Positions 1 to 12,356 of a DNA stretch of 64,000 nucleotides are shown one piece after another. Location of the stretch: contig JALGAS010000002.1 in assembly GCA_023078685.1 (NCBI GenBank), positions 5,084,001 to 5,148,000 on the forward strand. The letters are read 5' to 3'. The stretch is from Neopestalotiopsis rosae. Its lineage: Eukaryota; Ascomycota; Sordariomycetes; Amphisphaeriales; Sporocadaceae. The notes under the pieces are model-generated. The model worked only from the letters and a program-made list of their open reading frames with translations, was not told the origin of the DNA and did not search any database. Every line of letters starts with the position of its first letter. Position 1 is the stretch's first letter. The position numbers and the translations under genes are program-made.

Positions 1-3000
1 CAGTCAAGAAACGATTGACAATGAAGCCACCGGCTCGGACATCGGTCTCGAATGGCCGGAAACAGGGCAGCGTCTTTCCACTGACCATCACAGGTACTCG
101 ACGACCCTCCAAAACTTGCTGACCGAGGTTGCAGGAAATGAGGTTGGCATTGACACCACTACCCTTTGCACCGGAAATAGTCATCGACTGCATTTGGTTC
201 TTGGGGAAGTGCTTCTCGAGGCCATTAGGTAAACATGCCTTGGTAACACCGCTCGATACGACCGAGCACGCGGCGTTTAGCAGGGCATCGAAGTTTTCCT
301 GTTGGCTGTCGTTTCGCATAACGGCTTCCAGGCGCTCCAGAAGCACTGGGTCACGCTCGTCAACATCGCCCTGCTTGTCCAAGCTCACGAATTTGAGGGC
401 GACTTCCAAGCCAGCCTTGGATGCTGCTTCAAGCTGCTTCTTTCGGTTTTTTTCTCCAACCTGTGTGAGACGCAAGTCGTCCATGCCACAAGTAAATGCA
501 CGCATGTTGAGATATCGGGTCAAGAGTCGGCCCATGCAACTCAGGAGCTTGGCAGCCGATTCCGGGCCCCAAGTCTCATGAATAGAATGGATGAAACCAC
601 CACCACTTGGTCCAAGGTGTGCTTTATCCAGAATACCATGAATAAATTCTCCATCAACGAATAAGACAGATCCTTCTTCTGATGATTTGCCCCATCGGTC
701 AGATGGAACCTTTGTTTTGCCCGTGAGCCACAAGTCACCGAATCCGATGGGCTTCATATTCTTGAGAATAGTAGTGATGACCTGTTTGCCCGTCCACCGC
801 CGCACAGGTTTGATAATAGCGGGTGGCACAAGCTCAAGCCTGTCCGAGGTGATGTGGCCGTGTTCCGGACGAAGGGCGTTGTAAACAAGCTGTTGATAAG
901 CTCCCTTGTCAAAAAAGGTGTCCTTGTTACAGAGAGCCACCGACACTGACAAGTGGTCTTGAATCAAACCACGAAGAGGCTCGCCTGCTGTACCGGATAG
1001 GTATTGATGATCGGTATCGGCAAGTCGCATAGCCTCAGCTCTGGCAAGCTCGTTTTGCGGAAAGTGCATATTCATCTCGTCACCGTCGAAATCGGCATTG
1101 TATGTGTTACAGTTTGCGTAGTGCATACGAATGGTCTTCTCTCCTGGCAGAACGCGAACACGGTGTCCCATGATGGACGGCTTGTGCAGAGTGGGCTGAC
1201 GGTTCATGAGGACAACGTCACCATTGCCGAGATGACGGTGAACCTTCTTGCCTCTCATGCCAGTCTGATTGTGCGATGTCGGGGCGAGGAGTTGGTTCGC
1301 CAAAGCGACACGGTCCTCCTGCGTCTTCTTCTTCAGATTGATAATTTGGCCATTCTCGTTCTCGATTGCGGCTGCTCCTGGCCATTTGTCGGGACCGTTG
1401 ATAACAGCCTGCTGCATTTCTCTGAAATTGTGACTTGTCACAGGCTCAGGATAGGTGAGCTTCTTGGCAAAGACTGGAGGCACACCAATCTCGCTTGTCT
1501 CGATGTTGGGATCTGGTGAAATGACACTTCGAGCAGCATAGTTGAAAAGACCTTCCTTCTTCTCCAGTTTTTGCTTGATACCGTCCTCGTTGCGCTCCAG
1601 TTTTTGCTTGATACGGGGTTTCGTCCTCGTCAATCAGGGCGCTTGCCAGCGGCGCCGCGAACGGGGTTTCGGTCCTTGTCAATCAGGGAGTTGACGCAAT
1701 CTTGCAGCGCAACACAAGCTTCGTGCAATTCGGAGAAATTTCTGTTGCGACCCTCGAACTCAGCGCCGGCTTTTGCGGCTGCAGCAATCTCGCGATGGAT
1801 TTGAGCAACTTTGGCAGAGGCATTAAGAATCTGTTTGTATAGAGAATTTTGTTGAGCCTCGGCAATGCCACCGTCGCCCTGTCGGGCCTCAGGGCGAAAC
1901 TTGTTGGGCGGAACCATGATAGTCTGCAGGAAGAACGAGGCAGGCGACAGGGTTTTGGAAGACTTGGGTTGTGGCCTGGAGTTGTACAGCAAGGCGACCA
2001 TATCCTGCTCCTTCTCGAAGAGTAGCTCGAGACGAGCCAGGACCTCGCTCGTACTGACATAGCGGTGTGGCGGAACATCGTTTTTCTTTGGCTTTGGTGC
2101 TTTGAGAGCAGCGTCGGCCATGATCACGTCGCCATTTTCATCCAGCTCCTCGCCATCACCCTCGTCTGACTCCTCCTCCTCCTCCTCGAGTCCGACATCG
2201 TCCTCTTCCTGCGCCGAATCTACGTCGGCAATGCCTTCGTCTGTGTCGAGTGACTTCTTCTTTGGTGCGGTCTTGGCCTGTTGTCTCATCGCCAGGGCAT
2301 TGCTACGTTTGAAGCTGCCCTGAGCCATCTTGGCGGCATCTTTGGAGGAAAGGGTCTTCTCAAAGATCTTGACGAATCGGTCTTTGCGGTAGTTGGGCGA
2401 GATACCTTTACAAGTCTGGCAATTTCTTCCCTTGGTCATATCCTTCAAGAAAGCTTTGATTAGCTCTCTCCTGGCCTCGTAAGCACCCTCGTGTTTTCCT
2501 TTCCTAATCTCTGCAGTGCTGATCTTATGCCGCCTGATAGCCTGCTCCGTGTATTTCTCCCTCAGAAGCGTCATATGTGCGGCATCTTCGACATCGTCTT
2601 CTGCATCGGCTTGATCAATGCCCTCAATATTCTTGGATTTGGGGGTGATTTCCTCCACGAGGACGGCCTCGTCGAGCAGACCAAACTGGAGAAGGCGTAG
2701 TTTGCACTTGTAAAGGGCCAGATCGGCGGGTCGCATGCGAAATCGGTTGCAATAGGCACATTGAGCTCTGAGAAGTCGCATGACCTGGTCCATAAAGACC
2801 GGATGGTACACGGGGACGGGCAGATCAATGTGACCAGCATGGCCCGGACAGCTCGATCCATTGAGGTTACATGTTGTACAGCTGCGGAATTGTATGGCAT
2901 TAGAAGGCTGAACAGATGGATATCGTGGTTTATGGGTTCGATGGGCTCAGGGTGGTCGGCATAGCTTACAGAGAGTCACCCCAAGCTCCAAGAGCAGGAT

Positions 3001-3151
3001 CATAGAGACCACCTGGAGTGGGATTTAGCAGACTGTCAAAGGTGGTGGGATTCTCGATCCTCTTGACAGAGATGTTCTTAATCTCGGCAGGCGTCAAAAA
3101 GTCAAAGTCGACGCTGTCAATGACAGACGAGACTGGCTGGGAAATATTCAT
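1..3151 (-). CDS. RPA190: RNA polymerase I largest subunit (RPA190), 3' end outside window, reading frame disrupted
   Basis: Largest catalytic subunit of nucleolar RNA polymerase I, which makes the 35S pre-rRNA. Exon 1 is 3151..2970, the intron 2969..2882 (GTAAGC donor, CAG acceptor), and exon 2 runs from 2881 off the left edge. The splice joins residue 61 to a zinc-binding run C62-x2-C65-x6-C72-x2-H75. A second CxxC...CxxC pair and a long acidic insert (around 2110-2230) follow. The active-site motif NADFDGDEMNMH is encoded near 1104-1066 and holds the three Mg-binding aspartates. The frame is broken near 1544-1690. It ends in a stop at 1630-1632 and homology resumes in another frame. Two short segments are duplicated there, and the nine residues normally found just before NYAARSVISPDP are absent. 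A local assembly error or a real lesion would both fit. Family assignment is firm; gene integrity is not. Confidence 0.93.
1561..1688. repeat. Pair of short imperfect tandem duplications inside RPA190
   Basis: A 20-bp unit occurs at 1562-1581 and again, identically, at 1595-1614. A second unit of about 27 bp occurs at 1613-1639 and 1661-1688 with two differences, one of them an indel. Both lie in the coding sequence where the frame changes. On the coding strand both copies of the first unit read IKQKLE. Such clustered near-duplicates inside a strongly conserved region are typical of mis-joined consensus sequence, but real slippage cannot be excluded. Confidence 0.85.
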
Positions 3152-4054
3152 GGTGGAGGTGTTTGGCGACAGCGAAAATGTGGAAGTCGCAAAACACCCA
3201 GGTTCAGAGGGCAGAACGTCAGTTCGTCGCCTTAGACGTTGCAGTAATGCTCAGACGCTTTGTGAGCTTTCTCTTCCCTCAGGCCGGCGAGTGGCCTAGA
3301 CTTCTCAGTATTGCATGCCCCTCCCTAACGCAAGACTTTGAGGCGAGTTATCAGAGCGGAATTGCAAGAGAAGGGTAAGGAAAAAAAGTTCACAGGCGCA
3401 TTCCCTTAGCATCCGGCTCTATTCAGCGAAGTGGGGTGCAAAAAAGCGAGACTGAACTTTGAGAGCTACCAGGCAAAGAAAAACTTTAGCGGTCAAAAAC
3501 GGCAGAAAAGTATGGGGTCTGTCTAGTAGCTCAGCACCCGCTATCTAGTGTACCAAGTCCAGGTAGTGTGGCTGCCATCTTGTGGTACAAAGACAGCACT
3601 GGTAGTTGACAGTAGCAAGGCGAATACTCCGCAGGTATCAAGGTATTTGGCGCGCTGCAATTCACGTTAGGTACATACCTACCCAGCTTAGGCATGTTAT
3701 GCAAATCTAGGTAGCTTACCTCAACGTACCTATCGCATCTTTCAAGCTGCCCATCTACCCATACAATCCCGACTTTACAACCAGACTTGACCGACATCAG
3801 ACGCGAAATCCATCTCCCTCATATGCGCGTGGGGTCTGTCCTATTGTGCCCAGTTTGAGGGCATTGTCTGTAGACCAGAAGAGTTGCGCTTCCGTTACTC
3901 TTCCATCGCGTCTTACGTTACTGAGGAACAACCCGAGTCGTGATCGACAGCATCGCTCCAAACGAAGCCTGTACTTAGGCCAAACATTTCGAAAGAAAGC
4001 CTCCCGCAACCACCCGAGTAATCGCGCTGTTCAATATCTCCTCACTTTCCGACA
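3152..4054. promoter_or_regulatory. Divergent spacer between RPA190 and PRP3
   Basis: This 903-bp spacer separates two divergent start codons, so both promoters must lie here. The middle (about 3660-3740) holds several TACCTACC/TAGGTA-type motifs on both strands. I see no supported ORF and no clear TATA box. Confidence 0.6.
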
Positions 4055-5563
4055 ATGGATCGTCACGGCTCACCTGCGCTGGGCCCTCAGAATGGCTCCT
4101 CGCGTGTTTCCAAAGGTGGTGAGAGCGCAGCGGAGAGGCTTGCCGCCCTGAAGGCCCGAGTCGCCGCAGCCATCAATACAAGCTCAACCAGGGGCCCGGC
4201 TGCCGCTGTCCCTACTCCTTCTCCTGCTCCTAATCCCGCCTCGAACTCGGGTCCGGCGCCAGTCCCAGCCAAGGCTACCTCTGGCCTAAATGTGCCCCTC
4301 CATCCAGCGCTCCTGGGTGACATTGGCGGCCCGTCGAGATCAAACAACAGGTCGCACCAGCAAAGATCAGCACAGAATCGAAATGATGGCGCCAAATCAT
4401 CGACACAGCCGAAACGGAAGCAACTCGACCTCTCCGGCCTGAGCCCCGAGGATGTTAAGGCAAACCCCTACTATGATCCCACTATTCAGGGTCCAGCTCC
4501 CAGACAACCAAGACAGCTGCAGTTCAACGATCCTGGTAAATACATAGCGCAAGCCAATGCCATCCGTCGGCAGGAGAAACTCGAAGAGCTCAAGAAAAAG
4601 ATTGCAGCGAGTACACAAAAGGCTGCCGACGAAGACGCCGATGTGCAAAAGAACTTCATGGTGGAAGCACCGCCCGAGGTTGAGTGGTACGACGAGGGCT
4701 TTGTCAAGGATAACAACTACGATTTGATCAACATGGATGAGATCCATGCGCTCATTCAACACCCCGTCCCGATCGACCCAGACAATGCAAAACAGCTGAG
4801 CGTGAAACCCATGTACCTGACGGCCAAGGAGCAGAAGCGCGTGCGACGTTTGCGCCGTGCGGCAGTCATGGCCGAGGAACGTGCCAAGCAGCGACTCGGC
4901 CTTCTTCCTCCTCAGCCGAACAAGGTTACACTAAACAACATGTTCAAGGTCCTTGGTGACGAGGCTATCCTGGACCCTTCTGCGGCTGAAAACCGCGTGA
5001 GGCGTGAGATCAATGAAAGACGTGATCAGCACCTGCAGGAGAACGAGGAAAGGAAGCTCAGCAAGGAAGAAAAGGCCGAGAAACTTGCCCGCAACCAGGA
5101 GCAGGATGTGGCCCGCGAAGTACACCTACTTGTCTACAAGATCAACAATCTATCCAACGGAAGCATACGCTGGAAGCTCTCCAAGAATGCAGAGCAGTTG
5201 GGATGCACAGGAGCTCTCATATTATGTCCTAAGTTTTGTCTGTGCATTTGCGAGGCAGGTCCTTATGGAGCAAGGAAATACCGCAAGCTCGTGGAGGATC
5301 GTATCGACTTTACCCAAAATGCGCCAGACAAGCATAGAGAGACAACCCACGAGCTCAAGGAGTGGCTAAAGGCCACAGATGCCGAGGGCAACCTGAAGGA
5401 CTTATCATCAAACGAGGCGAGGCTAGTTTTTGCTGGAGAAGTCAAGGCCCAGGCTTTCTCCAAATTCTCCAGCAGGGTATGTGAGACGGAGCAGGATGCA
5501 CGAAGCTTTCTGGCAAGAGTCAAGATGGAAAACTTCTGGAATCTGGCAAAGAGTATGACCTAG
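4055..5563 (+). CDS. PRP3: U4/U6 small nuclear ribonucleoprotein Prp3
   Basis: A 502-aa, intronless pre-mRNA splicing factor of the U4/U6.U5 tri-snRNP, acting in the nucleus. The first 140 or so residues are low complexity (Ala/Pro/Ser-rich). The PRP3 domain follows (roughly residues 140-365) and includes KPMYLTAKEQKRVRRLRR, starting at residue 251, and a charged helix rich in Glu/Lys/Arg. The C-terminal DUF1115 domain (roughly 370-500) contains the conserved features of a KYRKLVEDRIDF-type segment and a final FW near the stop, which in Prp3 contact U4/U6 RNA. Length fits fungal orthologues. The ATG was chosen because it is the first in a frame open throughout and gives a typical N-terminus. 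The gene is divergent from RPA190. Confidence 0.95.
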   Translation: MDRHGSPALGPQNGSSRVSKGGESAAERLAALKARVAAAINTSSTRGPAAAVPTPSPAPNPASNSGPAPVPAKATSGLNVPLHPALLGDIGGPSRSNNRSHQQRSAQNRNDGAKSSTQPKRKQLDLSGLSPEDVKANPYYDPTIQGPAPRQPRQLQFNDPGKYIAQANAIRRQEKLEELKKKIAASTQKAADEDADVQKNFMVEAPPEVEWYDEGFVKDNNYDLINMDEIHALIQHPVPIDPDNAKQLSVKPMYLTAKEQKRVRRLRRAAVMAEERAKQRLGLLPPQPNKVTLNNMFKVLGDEAILDPSAAENRVRREINERRDQHLQENEERKLSKEEKAEKLARNQEQDVAREVHLLVYKINNLSNGSIRWKLSKNAEQLGCTGALILCPKFCLCICEAGPYGARKYRKLVEDRIDFTQNAPDKHRETTHELKEWLKATDAEGNLKDLSSNEARLVFAGEVKAQAFSKFSSRVCETEQDARSFLARVKMENFWNLAKSMT

Positions 5564-8500
5564 GCTGAGCGGAGCATCTGAGGTGCAGGGGAAAGAGAGA
5601 GGGACACCTTTGCCTGTTTCCATTGAGCCCCGGACTTTTGGCAGGCTGTTTAACATTTGATAATCAAGTCTATGTAGCATTGATATCATGAGAGTTCTAT
5701 TGTCTTCAATGACGGCGTTCACAAGATTAGCTTTGTGTTCTTGAATTGAGACAATACCCCAATAGCCCGATGAGGAAATATACTCATGCACTACTAAAGT
5801 CAGGTGGAATTTGTATGTGAACATATAGGTGGTCAAACGGCTACCGGTCTTGGTGTAGCTCTCGCATGACACAATGGAAAAGCACGTCTCGGACTGAGCT
5901 ATGGCGAGAAGCATGTAGAAGATGAACTAACAGAAAAAGGCTGATCTGCAACATCGAGTCGTGGAAATAAGGACATGTATGTGGTGTCGTCTGGAACACA
6001 TTATTCTTTCCTGCTCACGATTTCGCATGCCTCAAGTTTTGTTGGCCAAAAGGATCATATTTCTACACTGGTTCTTTGCCAACTTAGGGCCTTCTTCGTG
6101 CTCTATATGCATCATCCAAAGATCCAGAGACAGGCCGATGGAGACCATTCACGCGTTGTCCTGGAAAGTCAGTAAATTTCTCCTCAATGGCGCTACCGGT
6201 AAACTGGAGTGGACTGTTCCCATGTTTAACGAATTCGAGTACATGTACAAAGTATGTACGGTGGTTAATTATGTTCGTAAGGCTCACGAAGGAGAACTCA
6301 TCCTGAATACCGTCATCGATATAGATGAATCATCAAGGATCTCGCCAGCTCTATGTCTATATGTAGATTCCAGAGACGTCTACCCTAAAGTGAAGCTGGG
6401 CCGACCTTGACGGCTAATATCGTTGATGGTGATGGTGTACTGCAAAGAAGGGATGGGATTTCACGCTTGAGATTCGGCATTATCAGAGACACATGGAATT
6501 CAATCTCCCCCGTTCGTAAAGCGATAGTATATCAATCTAATACAAGAAAGAAGCAGAATCATACGCCATTGTCACAGTAGCCAGGTTGTGTCCCTGCCGC
6601 GGCTTGGACGAGACTCAATTTAGCCCAACGTGACCGTAAACTAATCAACAATAACACGACCCCATGGAGCTCAATATAGTTTCCTCTTCGTTTCCTTCGA
6701 ACTCTTGGGTCTTTTTCTGCCCCCTGTACTATATTCGGCAATGACTTGGAAGTAAGCAGACCAAGTATGCTTGATTTCCTTGTAGGCCAAGAGCCTGGGT
6801 GTGAGCGGATAGTTGAATAACACTCTCCTTGTGGATGCTTCAGCCCTATCCTAGAGCTCTTTCTGGAGTTTACTTGGCGCCTTGTGCCACCATCATGCGT
6901 ACGAAGGGTCTCGAGTGGAGGATACTGGAAAAGACCCGCTGGCTTTCTGCCGGCGCTTTTTGATTTCTATCTTTGATTCCAAGACGACTTACAAGTTACC
7001 TTACTTGACACAAGTCGATACTCGGCATTCATCAGCCAGACAATGAAAGGTACTTCGCTCCCTTCACTCTGTCCGTTTCCTCCCTCCCACACGCGGGGTG
7101 ACAGTTGTTCGTATTGCGTCACGTAAGCCCGACCCGTTCACGATATGCAAGACATAATCCCGAGCATCGGTCGGCTCGTATTGACCCCGAATATGGTCAT
7201 AATTCACTTTTGATTGCGTCCAATATTTCCCTCGTGAGCATACATGCAACGTCGCAGTCTAGAAGACCAGAAGATCTTGAACTAGATGGGGCTGGTAAGG
7301 TAGAATGCAACTCAACTTATGCCCGCAATGCAGATAAGTCCTTTGCAGCGTGTGGGACCAATGGGAGTGCGACCTCCAAGTCTCGCGGCGCCAATATCGG
7401 CTGCAAAGGCAACGCCGAGTCATGCAACCTTCCGCAATCAATAGCAGGTTCAAGAGATGGTAAGGCTAGCTTTGCTGCAAAAGCGGGTGGGTGCGACAGG
7501 AAATAAGTGTTGTGCAACAAGTGTCAAAGAAAATCAGCCCTACGGGGCAAGACGCATGTACAATACGCACGAAATCTGCGCCGACATCTTGATTTTCCGG
7601 AGCCTGACCCCAGCTTGACCACCAGTGCCTACCCACTCACACGAAACAAGACGTTGTCGTGGCCCCTCATGAAGCGGCACAGCCTGCGCGCATACTATAG
7701 CCTCTTCTTCAGCGGCCCATACCCTACGACACATAATAAGTATGCCGTGGAACACACACTTGATAGTTGCTGCCCAGCTGCTGCCAGTGTGCTTGCTTGT
7801 TTATGATACCCCAAGTGGTAATGGACATGAGATCGAGGAGAACATCGAGAATGACACCTGCGTGGAACTGACGTGGCACTCACAAATCACAAGGACGCAG
7901 AGTGTGCCTCGGTCTGGCAAGAAGATCGCGAGTCCGAAGGCACATTGTCTTCGATCCTTGCAGATTTATACAGGTATTGATGAATAGTTTTGGAAAGACA
8001 TAACGTAATCGAGATCAACGATGCAGACAGAAGCAAGGCTGACAGTTCCATTTGGCCAGTTGCAACTTGACGGCTGACTTGTGCTTCACTTTAGGACCTT
8101 CATTATCTCCCATGGATGCTTGCGATCCCATTGTAATCATTGCATCACTTGCAGCATGGTAGGGCTGATCAGCCTGACAACCACTGTATATGTGTGTAGG
8201 TTACCCAGCCTTGTACTCCTCATAGCATCACCCAACTTTCGTTTGTAAATGGGGAGCAGAAGGGCAGATACGATGTCTGGGTAGTTTTCATCATCTAAGA
8301 TGTAGCCTGTAAAGATATGTGTGTAAGTAGCAGAGATTGTCTACATGAGTATCCCGACTCGTTGTATTGGTACTTGATTGGTTGGCACCCATAGCAGTAG
8401 CATTTACATTGCAGTAATCCTCATGCCTCAGTGCCAACGCAGGAAGTACTGTATATGATCTCTGTGTCTATCAAAGGAGGTTCAAAATTGCTTGGAGATT

Positions 8501-9224
8501 AGAAATGCCCACTTTTGCTCGAGGTGAGAGATATCCGTATAACTACTGTACAAGATAAATGCAGCATATCATGTCTAGGTCCGTATCGCAGTACATTGAT
8601 ACGTGTATGCAGAATCAAAATAGCCGAGAGGTTACCCGTGCCGAGCAATCCGTTGAGGAATGCCCTGGCCTAGACGACCGGATGTTCCAAGCTCGGCGGG
8701 TGAGAATCCATCGTTCGACTGGGTTACCAACCGACTCGACTCCATACTGTTGGAAGTTTCGAAATTCGACTCTGCATACGGAAATAGCAGAGTGACAGCG
8801 TTTGCGATGGAGTCTGAGACCAGCATAGGCAGCCATATTCCTGTAGAGCCCGTGGGCCAGACCAGTCTCCGTCCTAGTACGGACTCTCTCAGTGCAGTTA
8901 GGGTCACCGCTGGATCTCGAGGTTCCCCAGCAGGACGCCCAGGGTCAAGGGGTCGGACTGGGCCTATTTGCCATTCTAGCCAGGTTCCGATTGGCCGCGA
9001 TGGCGTTCCGTTCGCGAGCCGGCCAATGACAGGGCCGGACAATCTCCATGGTCATATGCTGACCGCTTTTCCGCTAGTGAAATGGCGGAAGCGGGAAGAG
9101 AAAAAGACTAGAGAGCCATGACAGCGGAGGGGAATGCTAGGATGGGTCAGGTCATAGACAGTACCTACACAGTAGACATCAACGTTCCCTCGGTAGCGAT
9201 ATGCCCCGAGAGGATGGGATTATC

Positions 9225-9249
9225 TTTTTTTTTTTTTTTTTTTTTTTTT
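9225..9249. repeat. T25 homopolymer
   Basis: Uninterrupted run of 25 T in non-coding DNA. It may be simple slippage or a reverse-strand poly(A) tail. I saw no flanking target duplication. Confidence 0.95.
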
Positions 9250-10205
9250 GTCTTTCCTTGCTTTTCTTAGAATCGCTGACCTGTACTTTGTACGCACAAC
9301 ACAGGCATACCCTCTGTAGAGTCAGGAGAGTGGATCATGAAGTGATGAAGGATCGGCTCGAGTCGATTTTGAATTTGTGATCATATGTGGGTGCGTCGTC
9401 TATCCAACAATGGTGCTATGCGGTGCAGCCTACAGTGCACATCGCAGTTTGTACGGAATGCCCTGAGTACTTGGCCCCCAAGTTTGTACAAAATGCACTG
9501 GATTCAACATGAGCTCCAATTTCTGATTGATTTAATAGTTTAGCTGCGTAGCAAGGCATGCTGGTTTGGACTTGAAGCGTGGAGGTATTTAATGCAGATG
9601 GGCGGCGTTGTGGAAGAAGAGAAGATGGCGGGAAGGGCGCAGTAAGGCTGAAAACGCACGTCAGCACCTTCTTTTCTCCTTGTAGCAGCGGCGTAGCAAG
9701 TAACTTGGGTCTATCGTGGGATTGGCTCTTCATGTTGAACGGTTGGTCTTGTCCTCGACCACAGGAGCTACGTAGGCAATGTACTAAATGGTAGGGGCAT
9801 TCTACAGTATAGTGTTGTGTTGGTATGCACCAAGCTGAGTCACACAATAAATGTACCTTAGCTACCTTGTCCTTTTTCTACATTGGGTCACATCAGATCA
9901 CTCGGTCCCGTATCGTCTGCGATTAAATATATCATGCCTAACCAATACGATGCGTCTCACCCTCCCGAATATGCACAGCTCGTCTATTCCCTTCGGTATC
10001 TATCGCGGGCTATGTTTTCTCCCCTCCTTCTCTCCCCACACATCTACTTGGTGTTTGAATAATTTCTACTATATCGTGACTCACGTAGACTGCGCGTTAC
10101 ATTCAATTACTGTCGGACGTGGCTGAGCTTGGGGCCGACAGCAAGTAACGCATGTCCCTCGTGAATCTCCATGTAGAATTTTTGAGAGACGAGCCAATGC
10201 GATGC

Positions 10206-10235
10206 TGTGCGGTGCGGTGCGGTGCGGTGCGGCGC
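10206..10235. repeat. GGTGC pentanucleotide tandem repeat
   Basis: Four perfect GGTGC copies (10211-10230) flanked by degenerate copies on each side. Confidence 0.9.
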
Positions 10236-11593
10236 GACGGATAGATGAGCTGATAACGTGGGTAACATCTCTAGTCATCGTTTCTACTGTAATCTACACT
10301 ATGCACTACGCCTTGTACAGAATACCTATCCACCACACCTGGTGACGGAAGGCGTTCCTGGCTGCCCACGTCGCCGATCAGTCCCAATTCCCGGCCCCCA
10401 ACGGCGATGACGACAATGACGATGATGCCGGGGGCATCTCAAAGTAGATCGTGTTCCTAGGTAAGCTATACGTGCGTAATGCAGACATTGCACAGCTCTT
10501 TTGCTTGTAATCGGGTCAGCATAACATGATTGTTTTGTGGAGCATCTTCACCCTGATGAAATGCCCAGACCAGGTTAGAATCTTCATGGTCGACCAATTT
10601 AGCAGTACTGGCCCAGACTACTTGTCAAATTGACTTCGACATCACATGATTATCTCTTTACTGATGCTAGTAACATGACAATGGCTTTGCCAAGCGTTTG
10701 GGACCGAGGCGAGGGATCGAGCAAGCCTCTACGTGGCGGAAATTCCCTCCTTGTTCTTTGCTTGTATATCATCATAATCATCTCCCAGTCATGCCGAGAT
10801 CTAATTATTAGTTCCATGCTGCTGTGCTCTGTATTTCAGTAGTGTATGGAAATGCTTGAGATGGAAGAAGAAGAAGAAGCAGCAGCAGTTACTGGAGCGG
10901 CCGCATCCAATGTCTGACTCTTTGCTGCATCAACATACTGTGTAGGTACGAAATACCTACAATAGCGGGTTTTCCAGAGCGGAAGAGCTTGTTCAAGTTA
11001 GTCAGTGTGGATTTTTATAGAGTGCTAAAATGTCGTTGGGTTGGGCGGATCGCGAGCAGCCCGGGGCAGACTCCCGCGAGAACATAGTGCACATGGTGAT
11101 TGCGAACAGGCCAATCAACCGCGAGCGTCCCGCGAACCAACAGCAATCAAAGTCAATGCCCTAAGTCAATAACATGTCCCTTCTGCTGGGTCCAGAAGAC
11201 CGCTGACGGCTTTGATCCACGATAGATATCTCGCACACAGTACGTACGTAGTTCATTGATGAGCTTGCATGTGAAGCTGTTTGAATGTTGTATCGGAAAA
11301 GTGAATTCCAGAAAAGTCCTGGGTCTCGCAGGACTGACTTTACCCTTCAATGCCCTGCCTTTTCTTTCTCGAAAATATGTCATGTCATGAGTGAGAGAGT
11401 GTGTGCAAGTAGGTAACCTGTTGGTAGGTACAAAACCAACTGATGCGCCTGATTCTGTTATGGTGTCTGTGCCCAGGTGTGTTTTCCAATATAGTCCTTT
11501 TCGTCTCAATCTTGCTGTTCTTTTTTGATGTTCCGCCCTACCACTGCGAGCTGTCCACATGCGATGCGACCCTGGGCTGCAAGACTTACCCAT

Positions 11594-11618
11594 CACACAC
11601 ACACACACACATACACAC
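11594..11618. repeat. CA dinucleotide microsatellite
   Basis: A (CA)n run with one T interruption near its right end. Confidence 0.95.
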
Positions 11619-12326
11619 CCACTGACCGGCCGACCTCCTTGTCCCCATCCATGCCAGTTGGTGCTCCATTGCGACTGGCAGAACCATTACGCTGGACTCC
11701 CTGCTGATTGGACTGTCCTGGTGATGGGAGGGGGTAGATTCCTTCTGCCAACTTGGACCACCATTTCGCGCTTTCTTCCAGTGCGAATGCCTTATTACAT
11801 TGTGCCTGTCTGACTGATGCATTCATTCTTGTCTTCCTGACCAACCAACTGGTGGCAATGACCGTTGATCCTTCCCCATCCGTCCATACACCCTCCTCTT
11901 CCTCACTCCCTCCCTCCCCCCTCCATCTCTGTGCTCTCCCACACGTCCAGGAGAGATAGGCCAAATACAGACTTACAGCACATACGCACGCGCGCATGTT
12001 AGATCCAGACCAGACACCAGAACGCTCGACTCCTGCTTGGCCAGCTACTGTAGTATGTCGTAGGTAGGGAGGGTATGGGATTGCTCGAAGCTTGAGTTTC
12101 GGCCATTGCCCAATCCAGAGCCGCTAGCCATGTGCCTATCTACCAGTAGCTATTATGGTTGGCGGAGACGGACGAATTTGGGCCTGAGCTAGAAGGGACT
12201 TTTGGCCTCGGACATGACTGGAGCTACTTATACATATGCACTCCAGTTTTCTTAATAACGCACGTATACCTACCTACCTTACCCCTGCCATGTATTTTGT
12301 ATCCATCCACCTCTACACAATATCAA

Positions 12327-12356
12327 TGTGTGTGTGTGTGTGTGTGAGAGAGAGAG
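12327..12356. repeat. Compound TG/AG microsatellite
   Basis: Ten TG units (12327-12346) pass directly into five AG units. Confidence 0.95.

Noticed and set aside
1446..1682. A 78-codon minus-strand frame across the RPA190 lesion
   Set aside because: It does not correspond to the RPA190 frame on either side and arises from the duplicated segment.
5961..6410. A 150-codon plus-strand frame downstream of PRP3
   Set aside because: It starts at GTG, has no homology I recognise and lies in AT-rich spacer; the internal ATG form was also unconvincing.
7105..7506. A 134-codon Cys-containing frame, considered as a small secreted protein
   Set aside because: No signal peptide at its start and no clear upstream exon with a good splice site.
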